Of a stretch of 64,000 nt of DNA, positions 45,491-55,975 are shown one piece after another; the stretch's first letter is position 1; each line of letters starts with the position of its first letter. This stretch comes from Pseudomonas sp. ZH-FAD (GTDB lineage Bacteria; Pseudomonadota; Gammaproteobacteria; Pseudomonadales; Pseudomonadaceae), in contig NZ_PGLR01000020.1 of assembly GCF_002803095.1 (NCBI RefSeq), positions 44,488 to 108,487 on the forward strand, in the 5' to 3' direction. The translations under genes and the position numbers were made by a program. The notes beneath the pieces are model-generated. The model did not search any database and had not been told where the DNA came from. It worked only from the letters and a program-made list of their open reading frames with translations.

Positions 45491-46734
45491 GACGCCTGAT
45501 CTGGCTCCTGTTATTGCTGGCCATCGCCGCCGGGCTGTATCTGCTCAGTCTGGCCATCGAGGCCGACCGCGGTTATGTGCTGTTCGCCTACCAGGGCTTT
45601 CGCTATCAGTCCGGCCTGTGGGCATTCCTTGGCCTGCTGGTGGTCGTGGTGGTGCTGTACTACCTGATCAAGTGGACACTGCGTTTGTTGCTCAGCTCGA
45701 CACGGCTGGCCAACCCCTGGTCGCGTCTGCATCGCAACCGCCGTGTGCGCCTGGCTTCCGAGCAGGGCATGCTCGACCTGGCCGAAGGTCGCTGGGCGCG
45801 TGCCCAGCGTCAACTGACCCGTGCCGCCGAAGCCGACAGTCAGCCGTTGATGTACTACCTCGGCGCTGCTCGTGCCGCCAGCAAGCTTGGCGACCACGAG
45901 CAGAGCGACGCATTGCTCGAACGCGCACTGAACAAGCAACCCCAGGCCGAACTGGCGATTGCCCTGACCCACGCCGAGCTGCAGCGTAACCGTGGCGACA
46001 GCGACGCGGCACTGGAAACCCTGCAGGCCATGCGTGAGCGACACCCAGGCCATCACCTGGTGCTGCGTCAGTTGCAGCGCCTGTATCTGCAGCGTCAGGA
46101 CTGGTCGGCACTGCTTGGCTTGCTGCCCGAGTTGCGCAAGGAAAAGGCGCTGCCCGCCGCAGAACTCGACGCACTGGAGCGCGAGACCTGGCGTGGTCGC
46201 CTGGCCGATGCCGGCTTGGCTGGTCAGGGCCATGGCGAAACTGCACTTCAGCCGCTGACGCAAGCCTGGCAGCAGCTTTCCGCGCCACTGCGTCAGGAGC
46301 CTGAGCTGATCGCCACCTATGTCGAGCAACTGCGTCGACTGGGCGCGCAGGAAGAAGCCGAGGAAGTGCTGCGCAGCGCGCTCAAACGTGGTTACGACAG
46401 CCGTCTGGCGCGCTTCTACGGCGTGCTGCGTGGCGCCGACCCAGCGCGTCAGCTGCAAACTGCCGAACTCTGGCTCAAGCAGCATCCGCAGGATCCTGCC
46501 CTGTTGTTGACCCTGGGCCGTCTGAGCCTGCAGAACCAGTTGTGGGGCAAGGCGCGAGACTATTTCGAGACCAGTCTGAAGCTCGAGCGGCACCCGGAGA
46601 CCTGCGCCGAGCTGGCGCGTCTGCTGGCGCAATTGGGCGAGTTGGAACGCAGCAATCAGCTGTTGCTGGAGAGCCTCGGTCTGTTGCATCAGGGCCTGCC
46701 ACCGCTGCCGCAACCGCAGGGCGTGACAGCCTGA
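45487..46734 (+). CDS. hemY: HemY-like membrane protein with TPR repeats
   Basis: A 415-residue protein with two N-terminal transmembrane helices (LIWLLLLLAIAAGLYLLSLA and GLWAFLGLLVVVVVLYYLIK), a HemY_N segment ending RWARAQRQLTRAAEADSQPL, and TPR repeats in the remainder (LLERALNKQPQAELAIALTH, PALLLTLGRLSLQNQLWGKA). Despite the name it is not protoporphyrinogen oxidase; this gammaproteobacterial HemY is a membrane scaffold linked to late haem synthesis by gene context. The ATG shares ATGA with the hemX stop. Confidence 0.92.
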   Translation: MRRLIWLLLLLAIAAGLYLLSLAIEADRGYVLFAYQGFRYQSGLWAFLGLLVVVVVLYYLIKWTLRLLLSSTRLANPWSRLHRNRRVRLASEQGMLDLAEGRWARAQRQLTRAAEADSQPLMYYLGAARAASKLGDHEQSDALLERALNKQPQAELAIALTHAELQRNRGDSDAALETLQAMRERHPGHHLVLRQLQRLYLQRQDWSALLGLLPELRKEKALPAAELDALERETWRGRLADAGLAGQGHGETALQPLTQAWQQLSAPLRQEPELIATYVEQLRRLGAQEEAEEVLRSALKRGYDSRLARFYGVLRGADPARQLQTAELWLKQHPQDPALLLTLGRLSLQNQLWGKARDYFETSLKLERHPETCAELARLLAQLGELERSNQLLLESLGLLHQGLPPLPQPQGVTA

Positions 46735-46818
46735 ATGGATGCGGCTGATTGCCGCAGCGCACTCGCCGTGCGGACGGAGGGGCGTTCGGGCATGATGAAC
46801 AGCCTGCTCTGAGTCATG

Positions 46819-46838
46819 GGGCGCCTTGAAAGGCGCCC
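46819..46838 (+). terminator. Hairpin after hemY
   Basis: GGGCGCCTT-GA-AAGGCGCCC is a perfect stem with a short loop and a poor T-run (TCGCTTTCC). It may end the algZR-hem transcript before dsbB, with weak efficiency. Confidence 0.5.
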
Positions 46839-46885
46839 TCGCTTTCCTCTACCGTACTGCCCTCGATTTCCCTCCCGGAGCCACC

Positions 46886-47377
46886 ATGCACTTGGCCAGT
46901 CCGCGTCCCCTGTTTTTCTTGGCATTCATCGGCTGCGTACTGCTGATGGCGGCTGCGTTGTACCTGGAACATGTCGTCGGCCTGGAACCCTGTCCGATGT
47001 GCGTGCTGCAGCGAATCTGCGTGATTCTGTTCGGCGTGGTCTGCCTGCTCGCTGCGATCCATGGGCCGGGGAGTCTCGGTCGTCGCATCTATGCGGTGCT
47101 GGCACTGCTGTTCGCCGGTGCTGGCGCCGCTACCGCTGGCCGGCAGATCTGGTTGCAGAGCGTGCCGGCCGATCAGCTCGAAGCCTGTCTGCCCAGCCTC
47201 GAGTTCATGATGGAAGCCCTGCCGATGCAGGACATCGTGCGTCTGGTGTTCCAAGGTAGCGCGGACTGTGCCGAGGTGAAGTGGACGCTGTTTGGCATGA
47301 GCATCCCCGAGTGGAGCCTGCTCGGTTTCATCGGTATGCTCGGTTTCTGCCTGTTCCAGCTGCTGCGTCGCAATTGA
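46886..47377 (+). CDS. Disulfide bond formation protein DsbB family (DsbH)
   Basis: A 163-residue inner-membrane protein with four transmembrane helices. The redox pairs are Cys36-x-x-Cys39 (EPCPMCVLQRI) and Cys101 with Cys128, as in DsbB, which reoxidises DsbA using ubiquinone. In P. aeruginosa the copy beside hemY is called DsbH or DsbB2. The start is the ATG after GGAG; the longer frame begins in the hairpin. It stands between the hem genes and algQ. Confidence 0.92.
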   Translation: MHLASPRPLFFLAFIGCVLLMAAALYLEHVVGLEPCPMCVLQRICVILFGVVCLLAAIHGPGSLGRRIYAVLALLFAGAGAATAGRQIWLQSVPADQLEACLPSLEFMMEALPMQDIVRLVFQGSADCAEVKWTLFGMSIPEWSLLGFIGMLGFCLFQLLRRN

Positions 47378-47613
47378 GAATGCGAATTGCATGAAGCCAC
47401 GCGGGTCGTGGCTTCGAGATTAAACGCTCGTATGAAAGTTTCTCGCGACGATGCCTTGATGGTGGGTGCCCACGAGCATAATCTGGCTCGCACGCACCGC
47501 CGGAAAAATGCCATTTTGCGGTTGCCTTCCCAAGGCCAAGCACCGATTGACAGAAAAACGTCTCGGGAGCGGACGTATAACAGGCATTATCGATAAGGGA
47601 AGCGAGGTTCATC

Positions 47614-48087
47614 ATGCTTGAGAGTTGCCGGAACGCACAGGAACGTTGGGGTGGGGTTCACCAGCTGATCGATCGCTGGCTGGGTGAACGCCGCGAACTT
47701 GTGCTGGCTTACACCGCCCTCACCAAGGCGCCGCAGGCGCCAGCCATCAACTGTGAGTCTCTGCAGGGCTTCTGCGAGTTGCTGGTGGACTACGTGTCTG
47801 CTGGTCACTTCGAGGTCTACGAGCAGCTGACCAACGAGGCCAAGGCCTTCAACGACCAACGTGGTCTGGAACTGGCCAAGCAGATCTACCCGCGCATCGA
47901 AGCCATTACGGCGGTCGCTCTGGCGTTCAATGACCACTGCGACAATGGCGATTGTCGCGACAGTACGTCGCTGGTGGCAGAGCTCAATCATCTGGGGCAG
48001 TTGCTGCACGAGCGTTTCGAGCTGGAAGACTGTCTGATCGAAGTGCTGCACAACGCCCATCAGGAACAGGCCGCCGAAGCGCTCTGA
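47614..48087 (+). CDS. algQ: Anti-sigma-70 regulator AlgQ (Rsd family)
   Basis: A 157-residue Rsd/AlgQ protein: [20 protein letters not shown] at the start, [15 protein letters not shown], the central [20 protein letters not shown] and a final [20 protein letters not shown]. Family members bind sigma-70 region 4 and modulate transcription. In P. aeruginosa AlgQ (AlgR2) affects alginate. The 236 bp before it hold a hairpin GAAGCCACG-cgggt-CGTGGCTTC (47393-47415) that may end dsbB transcription. The ATG follows GGGAAGCGAGG. Confidence 0.94.
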   Translation: MLESCRNAQERWGGVHQLIDRWLGERRELVLAYTALTKAPQAPAINCESLQGFCELLVDYVSAGHFEVYEQLTNEAKAFNDQRGLELAKQIYPRIEAITAVALAFNDHCDNGDCRDSTSLVAELNHLGQLLHERFELEDCLIEVLHNAHQEQAAEAL

Positions 48088-48164
48088 GCCCGTGTTGGCA
48101 ATGGTCCGGAGCACTCCGGGCCGTCAGGCTGACGCCAGTCAGTCAAGCGTCGACGCATCAAGTT

Positions 48165-48249
48165 TGTAGGAGCGGCGCCTCGCCGCGAATCAGGACGGTG
48201 CGCACTTGAACGCACTTGAAAAGCTTCGCCCCGGGGCGGGGCTCCTACG
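48165..48249. repeat. REP-like inverted pair, family A
   Basis: GTAGGAGC (48166-48173) followed by GGCGCCTCGCCGCGAA, then an inverted CGCCCCGGGGCGG and GCTCCTAC (48241-48248). It lies between algQ and the convergent FKBP gene. Confidence 0.75.
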
Positions 48250-48272
48250 TAAGGCTGCTTATCGAAAGGCCA

Positions 48273-48920
48273 TCAGTCGGCCACGTCGAGTAGGCGTAGA
48301 TCGAACACCAGTGGCGCATAGGGCGGTATCAGGTCGCCCGCACCCTCCTCCCCATAAGCCTGATCCGATGGAATCACCAGGCGCCAGTGAGCGCCTTTCG
48401 GCATTTGCAGCAGTGCGCTGCGCCAGCCGCCGATCAGGCTGTCCAGGCGAAACCACTGCGGCGTGCTGCTCTCGTCGAAGACGCTGCCGTCCGCCAGTTC
48501 GCCGCGGTAGCTCACTTGTACTCGGCTGCGAGCGGTGGGCATGGGGCCGCTGCCAGGGCTGAGCTCGGTCACCAGTACGCCGTTGGCCAGCGCCCGCACG
48601 TCAGGGCGGCGACGTTGCTCGGCGAGAAAACGCTGCTCGGCCTCGATAGATTTGCTCTGGCGCTGTGGCGAGGCTTCGATGCGCGCTTCGTGCTCATCGA
48701 GCAGTTGCTCGATCCGGCTGGCGTCGAGGCGCAAGGGCTTGCCCTCGTAGGCCTGGCGCAAGCCTTCGAGCAGCTCGCTCAGCGGCAGGTCTGGCACCTC
48801 GTCGTGCAGGCGCTCGCCAAGACGCACGCCGAGGCTGTAGGCCAGATCCTGCTGGTGCTGGTCAGCCTGTACGCCCAGGCTGCAGCAGATGGCGAGGGTG
48901 GCTAGTACGGCGCGGCTCAT
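48273..48920 (-). CDS. FKBP-type peptidyl-prolyl isomerase (FklB/Mip-like)
   Basis: A 215-residue periplasmic protein with a signal peptide at residues 1-19 (SRAVLATLAICCSLGVQA). Residues about 20-105 form the helical dimerisation domain (QDLAYSLGVRLGERL), and 110-213 the FKBP domain: VQVSYRGELADGSVFDESST, the WRSALLQMPKGAHWRLVIPS core and IPPYAPLVFDLRLLDV. Proline isomerase and chaperone activity are expected. The gene is also beside algP in P. aeruginosa. Confidence 0.9.
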   Translation of the reverse strand: MSRAVLATLAICCSLGVQADQHQQDLAYSLGVRLGERLHDEVPDLPLSELLEGLRQAYEGKPLRLDASRIEQLLDEHEARIEASPQRQSKSIEAEQRFLAEQRRRPDVRALANGVLVTELSPGSGPMPTARSRVQVSYRGELADGSVFDESSTPQWFRLDSLIGGWRSALLQMPKGAHWRLVIPSDQAYGEEGAGDLIPPYAPLVFDLRLLDVAD

Positions 48921-49113
48921 TACGGTGTCTCCCGATCAAGATGCTTAGGGGCTGTTGAGGTTACGCTGCGCCGCAGCCTGCGCTGAAACGGCAAAAGGCC
49001 TCGACGATTATGCCAGCGCGGTTCGGCATCTGCTCGGTTCGCCAAAAGGCCTATGGCGAGCCCTCGCGGCTGCGTCTAGTATGGGCGCGTTCACATCCGC
49101 CTGGAGGCGCGCC

Positions 49114-50076
49114 ATGTCGGCCAAGAAGAAGTCCATCACTACCCCGTTGCACCTGCTGCACCAACTGTCTGCCAGCCTGCTCGAACACCTGGAAAATGCC
49201 TGCTCGCAAGCGCTGATCGACGCCGAGAAACTGCTCGCCAAGCTGGAGAAGCAGCGCGGCAAGGCGCAGGAAAAACTGCACAAGGCTCGCAGCAAGCTGC
49301 AGGACGCTGCTGTTGCCGGCAAGGCCAAGGCGCAAGCCAAAGCCAAGGACGCAGTCGCCGAATTGGAGGAGCTGCTCGACTCGCTCAAGGCCAGCCAGAG
49401 CGAAACCCGCACCTACATCGCCCAGCTCAAGCGTGATGCTCAGGAAAGCCTGAAGCTGGCACAGGGCGTAGGCAAAGTGAAGGAAGCCGCTGGTAAGGCG
49501 CTGGATGTACGTGAGGCCAAAGCCGCTGCTCCGGCCGCCAAGCCAACCAGCAAGCCGGTCGCGGCGAAGAAGCCTGCTGCTGCGAAGACGCCGGTGAAGA
49601 AGGCCCCGGCCAAACCGGCTGCTGCCAAACCGGCAAGCAAACCCGTCGCCAAGCCAGTAGCGAAACCGGCAGCAGCCAGCAAACCTGCGGCTAAGCCAAC
49701 TGCCAGCAAGGCCGTTGCGGCAAAACCCGCTGCGCCGAAAGCTGCCGCCAAACCCGCTGCAGTCAAGCCAGCCACCAAGCCGGCAGCCAAGCCTGCAGCA
49801 GCAAAAGCACCGGCCAAGCCCGCAGCAGCCAGTAAACCTGTCGCCAAACCCGCTGCTAAGCCGGCTGCCAAGGCCACGCCTGCAAAACCCGCGAGCAAAC
49901 CGGTCAGCAAACCGGCTGCGGTGAAGAAACCAGCCGCTGCCAAGGCTCCGGCGAAGAAGGCTCCGGCCAAGCCAGCAGTTGCCAAGCCAGTCGCCGCGCC
50001 GGTTGCTCCGGCAGCCCCTGCTGCTCCTGCGACCACCAATGGAGCCACCGCCCCGGTTACTCCGAGCGCTTCCTAA
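49114..50076 (+). CDS. algP: Histone-like alginate regulatory protein AlgP
   Basis: A 320-residue protein in two parts. Residues 1-135 form a coiled-coil-rich N-terminus (TPLHLLHQLSASLLEHLENA, LAKLEKQRGKAQEKLHKARS, VAELEELLDSLKAS). Residues 140-310 are a low-complexity, lysine/alanine/proline tail of KPAA/KPVA repeats resembling histone H1, thought to bind DNA. It matches AlgP (AlgR3) in P. aeruginosa, where the repeat tract is known to be unstable and affects mucoid growth. The ATG with GGAGG upstream was chosen over a longer upstream frame. The end overlaps the convergent TIGR02444 gene by four bases. Confidence 0.93.
   Translation: MSAKKKSITTPLHLLHQLSASLLEHLENACSQALIDAEKLLAKLEKQRGKAQEKLHKARSKLQDAAVAGKAKAQAKAKDAVAELEELLDSLKASQSETRTYIAQLKRDAQESLKLAQGVGKVKEAAGKALDVREAKAAAPAAKPTSKPVAAKKPAAAKTPVKKAPAKPAAAKPASKPVAKPVAKPAAASKPAAKPTASKAVAAKPAAPKAAAKPAAVKPATKPAAKPAAAKAPAKPAAASKPVAKPAAKPAAKATPAKPASKPVSKPAAVKKPAAAKAPAKKAPAKPAVAKPVAAPVAPAAPAAPATTNGATAPVTPSAS
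49530..50030 (+). repeat. KPAA/KPVA coding repeat tract of algP
   Basis: About 500 bp of imperfect 12-base repeats coding KPAA, KPVA or KPAS, with variations such as AAAKTPVKK. Individual units differ in codons, so the tract is degenerate but still prone to slippage or recombination. Confidence 0.85.
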
Positions 50077-50516
50077 GGGTGATCAACGGCGCCGCGTAGT
50101 ACCTGCAGCGCGGCGCTGTTCCCTCCGGCCAGGCGAATCAACCAATCGTTTTCGCCTGCCTCGTTTGGCCAGTTCTCGGCCAGCGCCTGCAAACGATCGA
50201 GCAATACCCGCTCGGCCTGCAGTTCCAGTTTCTTGACCTGCTCACGCAAGGCTGCCAGTTCCGCATCCTGGCTTGCGTTCGCGCGCCAGTCCTGGCGTAC
50301 CTGACGCAAAGGCGTGATCACCTCGCGTTGCCAGGGGGCAGTCGCTTGCTGCAGTGCTTGCAGGCGCTCATCCAGGCAGCGCACACCGCGCCGCTGCAAC
50401 CAGGCACCGGTCAGCAGCAGGCAAACGTCACTACCTGTGTCCTGCAACTCAAGGCAGGCCTTTTCCACGCCTGCTCTGGCGTAGAGTTCGAGGGCGAAAT
50501 TCCACAGATCCTGCAC
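50073..50516 (-). CDS. TIGR02444 family protein
   Basis: A 147-residue protein of a proteobacterial family with no known function. It begins MQDLWNFALELYARAGVEKA, has LQDTGSDVCLLLTGAWLQRR and the central QREVITPLRQVRQDWRA, then a coiled-coil ELAALREQVKKLELQAERVL. Predicted cytoplasmic. It is convergent with algP, overlapping at the stops, and divergent from the ABC-F gene by 38 bp. Confidence 0.85.
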   Translation of the reverse strand: MQDLWNFALELYARAGVEKACLELQDTGSDVCLLLTGAWLQRRGVRCLDERLQALQQATAPWQREVITPLRQVRQDWRANASQDAELAALREQVKKLELQAERVLLDRLQALAENWPNEAGENDWLIRLAGGNSAALQVLRGAVDHP

Positions 50517-50554
50517 GCGGCCTCCGGGGCGATTTGGTAGACTCCGCCGCCATT

Positions 50555-52467
<1,913 letters not shown>

Positions 52468-52468
<1 letters not shown>

Positions 52469-53007
52469 TGGAACAGCTTGAACTGCTGGCGGCCTGGCGC
52501 GACCCATTGATTCGCACCGGCCAGGTACTGCTGATCATCCTGCTGGCGTGGATCGCCCAGCGCATTCTCACCCGCGCCATCAGCCGCCTCGGGGCGCGTT
52601 ACAGCCTGCTGCCGCCAGAAGTGCTGCAGCCGCTGCGCGGGCTGGTGCGTTGGCTGATCATGGGCAGCGCTCTGCTCATGGTATTGGAGCGCCTGGGTGT
52701 TTCCGCGACTGTGCTGTGGACGGCGCTGACCGGCTTCACCGCTGTCGCCGCGGTGGCGTTCTTCGCCATCTGGAGCGTGCTGTCGAACATGTTCTGCGCG
52801 CTGCTGATCTTCACCATGGGGCCGTTTCGTATCGGCGATACGGTCGAGGTGATCGACAGTGCCGACAAACCGGGCGTCAAAGGCCGAGTCATTGCCATCA
52901 ACCTGTTCTACACCACCCTGCAGGACCTCAGTGAGGAGGCTGCCGGCGCCGTATTGCAGGTGCCCAACAGCCTGTTCTTCCAGAGGTCGGTGCGCCGCTG
53001 GCGCTGA
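52468..53007 (+). CDS. Small MscS-type mechanosensitive channel
   Basis: A 179-residue protein with three transmembrane helices (TGQVLLIILLAWIAQRILTR, LVRWLIMGSALLMVLERLG and the pore helix near FTAVAAVAFFAIWSVLSNMF) and a short beta domain (MGPFRIGDTVEVIDSADKPG, KGRVIAINLFYTTL, VLQVPNSLFFQRSV). Compared with E. coli MscS (about 286 residues) the C-terminal alpha/beta cage part is missing. Family assignment is clear; actual channel behaviour is inferred. The ATG shares one base with the ABC-F stop TAA, so the two are coupled. Confidence 0.85.
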
Positions 53008-53083
53008 CCGACTGGTCGAGGCGCTGGAGCAGGAGTAGGCTGTGCTGCTCTTCCCCTGAATTCAGCTTCTCGAGGTACGCATC

Positions 53084-53716
53084 ATGGCATTGGAAACCTG
53101 GCTCGCTTTCTTCGTTGCCTGCTGGGTGATCAGCCTGTCGCCGGGTGCTGGTGCCGTGGCCTCGATGTCGGCCGGTATGCAGTACGGCTTCTGGCGCGGC
53201 TACTGGAACGCGCTCGGCTTGCAGCTCGGTCTGGCGCTGCAGATCGCCATCGTCGCCGCGGGTGTAGGCGCCGTCCTGGCGGCCTCGGCCCTGGCCTTCA
53301 GCCTGATCAAGTGGTTCGGCGTGGCCTATCTGGTGTTCCTCGCTTACAAACAGTGGGTCGCCCTGCCCAGCGATCTGGATGCCGGCGCGGCCGAGCGTCC
53401 TATCGGCCGGCCGCTGACCCTGGTGTTGCGTGGCTTTCTGGTCAACTTCAGCAACCCCAAGGCCATCGTCTTCATGCTCGCGGTGCTGCCGCAGTTCATC
53501 AATCCGCATGCGCCGCTGGTGGCGCAGTATCTGGTCATGGGCGTGACCATGATTATCGTCGATCTGATCGTCATGGCCGGTTACACCGGCCTTGCCTCGC
53601 GAGTGCTGCGCCTGCTGCGCACACCTCGCCAGCAGCGGGTGATGAATCGCAGTTTCGCCGCACTGTTCGCCGCTGCGGCTGGCCTGTTGGCGACGGTCAA
53701 GCGCGCGGCAGTCTGA
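53084..53716 (+). CDS. LysE/RhtB family amino acid exporter
   Basis: A 210-residue inner-membrane protein with five to six transmembrane helices. The family motif is near the N-terminus (WVISLSPGAGAVASMSAGMQ) with the GFWRGYWNALGLQLGL loop; the second half has FLVNFSNPKAIVFMLAVLPQ. RhtB/LysE proteins export amino acids, homoserine or homoserine lactones by proton antiport. The substrate is not determinable. It starts 76 bp after the MscS gene, probably in the same operon. Confidence 0.9.
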   Translation: MALETWLAFFVACWVISLSPGAGAVASMSAGMQYGFWRGYWNALGLQLGLALQIAIVAAGVGAVLAASALAFSLIKWFGVAYLVFLAYKQWVALPSDLDAGAAERPIGRPLTLVLRGFLVNFSNPKAIVFMLAVLPQFINPHAPLVAQYLVMGVTMIIVDLIVMAGYTGLASRVLRLLRTPRQQRVMNRSFAALFAAAAGLLATVKRAAV

Positions 53717-53783
53717 GCCTCGTTCGTATCGTTCAACGCTGGCCGAGCGTTTGCCAGGGATGTTCTGAAAAAGCCATTCATCG

Positions 53784-53830
53784 CCACTCCCGCGAAGGCG
53801 GGAGCCCAGGTGATTCGAAGATTCTGAATG
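53784..53830. repeat. Palindromic repeat, family D
   Basis: CTCCCGC-gaag-GCGGGAG (53787-53804) followed by CCCAGGTGATTCGAAGATT. Only one copy is in this window; the shape CCCGCGAAGGCGGG is a common dispersed repeat in proteobacteria. It lies between the exporter and the iron permease and may terminate. Confidence 0.65.
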
Positions 53831-53883
53831 CTCGCCTGTGCGAGCAAGACGGTCTTTCAGGTTCCATTCGGCAGTTTGTTACT

Positions 53884-53898
53884 GAATATTTCATATTC
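53884..53898. promoter_or_regulatory. Inverted repeat before the iron permease gene
   Basis: GAATAT-TTC-ATATTC is a perfect six-base inverted repeat in an AT-rich patch 66 bases before the chosen start. It is not a good Fur box (GATAATGATAATC), so the regulator is unknown. Confidence 0.35.
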
Positions 53899-53963
53899 TT
53901 CTTGTGCTCAATCGTTAGGCCAGCAACAATTTAATGCCACCCATTCTCGTTTGGGATGCATTA

Positions 53964-55853
53964 ATGACCCGCTTTCGCTTCTCTCTTTCCTGGCTGATGC
54001 TGCCCTTGCTGGCCAGCCTGAGCTTTCTCGCCATTGGCGAGCCCCTCGACGGCGCCGCACAGGCATTGCACCTGATCGGTTACATCGGTGCTGATTACCC
54101 GGCCACCGTAGTGGGCGGTCAGGTTATCGATGCCGGTGAATATCAGGAGCAACTGGAGTTTCTCGATGTACTGCAGAGCCTGATTGTCGCCTTGCCCGCT
54201 CAGGCCGGCCGCGCCGAGCTGGAGGAGGGCGTCAGCAATCTGCGTCAGGCAATTGCTCAGCGCCAGCCGGGCGAGGAGGTTGCTGGCGCCGCCCGCAAAC
54301 TGGGCGCACGTCTGGCTGAGCTTTATCAGGTGGCGCAGAGCCCAGTGCTGACGCCGGACCCGGAACGCGGCGCGCCACTCTACGCTCAGCATTGCTCGGT
54401 GTGCCACGGCGATACCGGCCTGGGCGACGGTCCTGCCGGTATCGGCCTGGAGCCAGCACCGGCCAATCTGCGTGATGCCGCGCGTCTGGATCGGCTGAGC
54501 CTTTACGATCTCTTCAACACCCTCGGTCTGGGCATCGAAGGCACCGATATGCCGGCCTTCGCCGATCAGCTCGACGAGCGTCAACGCTGGGATCTGGCGG
54601 CCTACATCGCCGGTTTCACAGCAGCACCGGTGCAGGGCCAGACACGCTTTGCCGTGAACGATCTGGCAGGGCGCACGCCCGCCGAAATTGCTGCCGCCGG
54701 TGGCGATGTCGCCGCGTTCCGCGCTCAGCGCGCGCATCCGGTGCTGGAACAGCGCGGCCCGCAGCAACTGATCGGCTACACCCGCTCGACCCTGGAGCGC
54801 AGCCTGCAGTCCTATCGCGAAGGTGATCGCGAGCAGGCCTATGACCTCTCCGTAGGCGCTTATCTGGAAGGCTTTGAACTGGTCGAAAGCGCTCTCGACA
54901 ACCTTGATGCGGTGCAGCGCAAGACCACCGAGCGCGCCCTGATGGCCTATCGGCAGGCGCTGCAGGATGGTGCCAGCGTCGCGCAGGCTGCCCAGGCACT
55001 GGAGCAGGCCAAGGTGGAGCTGGACAAGTCCGCTGCGCTGCTGGCCGATGGCGCAATGGACGACAGCCTGAGCTTCTTCGCCAGTCTGCTGATTCTGCTG
55101 CGCGAGGGGTTGGAGGCGATTCTGGTGCTGGCGGCGATTCTCGCCTTCCTGCGCAATACCGGGCAGCAGCAGGCGGTACGCAGTGTGCACATTGGCTGGG
55201 GGCTGGCGCTGCTCGCCGGTGTCGCGACCTGGGCGGTGGCGGCCTACCTGATCGACATCAGCGGCGCCCAGCGCGAGCTGCTGGAGGGCGCCACGGCGCT
55301 GTTCGCCAGCGTGGTGCTGCTGTGGGTCGGTGTGTGGATGCATGATCGCCGCCACGCTGCGGCCTGGCAGGATTACATCAAGAGCAGCCTGGTCGGCGGT
55401 GGTGGCCGTTTCGGCTTCGCCATGCTGGCGTTCTTCTCGGTGTATCGCGAGTTGTTCGAAGTAATCCTGTTCTACGAAACCCTCTGGCTGCAGGCCGGCC
55501 CTGCCGGGCACGGTGCGGTGCTGGCCGGCGCCGCTGCCGCGCTAGTGCTGCTGATCGGCCTGGCCTGGGTGATCCTGCGCGGTTCGCGCAAACTGCCGCT
55601 GGCGACCTTCTTCGGCGTCAACGCGGTGTTGCTGTGCGTGCTGTCCGTGGTCTTCGCTGGCCATGGCGTGGCCGCGTTGCAGGAGGCCGGCGTGCTCGGC
55701 ACGCGTCCGGTGGCCTTCTTCGAATTCGACTGGCTGGGCATCCACGCCGATACTTGGAGCCTGTCGGCGCAGGGGCTGGCGCTGGCCGGCATCGCCCTGC
55801 TGTATGGGCGCAGCCTGCGCGGCGAGCGCCGTCGGCTTGCCGGGCAGGCCTAA
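53964..55853 (+). CDS. Cytochrome c-FTR1 fusion iron permease
   Basis: A 629-residue membrane protein. After a signal peptide (about residues 1-25, RFSLSWLMLPLLASLSFLAI) comes a periplasmic region with a cytochrome c domain (about 125-215) with the haem motif Cys144-x-x-Cys147-His (HCSVCHGDTGLGDGP). The C-terminal FTR1 permease (about 370-629) has seven transmembrane helices and both iron-path motifs: Arg380-Glu-Gly-Leu-Glu (LREGLEAILVLAA) and Arg495-Glu-Leu-Phe-Glu (VYRELFEVILFYE). FTR1 proteins take up iron after ferrous oxidation; the fused haem domain suggests that electrons are moved here. The second ATG was chosen because it begins the signal peptide. A similar gene is PA5248. Confidence 0.88.
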   Translation: MTRFRFSLSWLMLPLLASLSFLAIGEPLDGAAQALHLIGYIGADYPATVVGGQVIDAGEYQEQLEFLDVLQSLIVALPAQAGRAELEEGVSNLRQAIAQRQPGEEVAGAARKLGARLAELYQVAQSPVLTPDPERGAPLYAQHCSVCHGDTGLGDGPAGIGLEPAPANLRDAARLDRLSLYDLFNTLGLGIEGTDMPAFADQLDERQRWDLAAYIAGFTAAPVQGQTRFAVNDLAGRTPAEIAAAGGDVAAFRAQRAHPVLEQRGPQQLIGYTRSTLERSLQSYREGDREQAYDLSVGAYLEGFELVESALDNLDAVQRKTTERALMAYRQALQDGASVAQAAQALEQAKVELDKSAALLADGAMDDSLSFFASLLILLREGLEAILVLAAILAFLRNTGQQQAVRSVHIGWGLALLAGVATWAVAAYLIDISGAQRELLEGATALFASVVLLWVGVWMHDRRHAAAWQDYIKSSLVGGGGRFGFAMLAFFSVYRELFEVILFYETLWLQAGPAGHGAVLAGAAAALVLLIGLAWVILRGSRKLPLATFFGVNAVLLCVLSVVFAGHGVAALQEAGVLGTRPVAFFEFDWLGIHADTWSLSAQGLALAGIALLYGRSLRGERRRLAGQA

Positions 55854-55975
55854 GCCGGCGACGGAGGGTCGAGGGCCGCGCGGTGACTTCGATCCTCCAT
55901 AGCGTGAACCGTCACCACGACAGAGGGTCAGAGTGGGCCTAGGCTGAGCCCATTTTCCCTCTGACGAGTGCACGC

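Noticed and set aside
47547..47581. TTGACA and TATAAC as an algQ promoter
   Set aside because: The spacer is 23 bases, outside the working range for sigma-70.
47387..47596. Open frame of 69 codons between dsbB and algQ
   Set aside because: No ribosome site, composition like non-coding DNA and a hairpin inside its start; treated as intergenic.
49530..50030. Regular repeats considered as a CRISPR array
   Set aside because: The units are 12-base coding repeats inside algP without unique spacers.
53884..53898. Fur box in front of the FTR1 gene
   Set aside because: The inverted repeat GAATAT-TTC-ATATTC departs too far from the Fur consensus to claim Fur; kept only as an unassigned inverted repeat.
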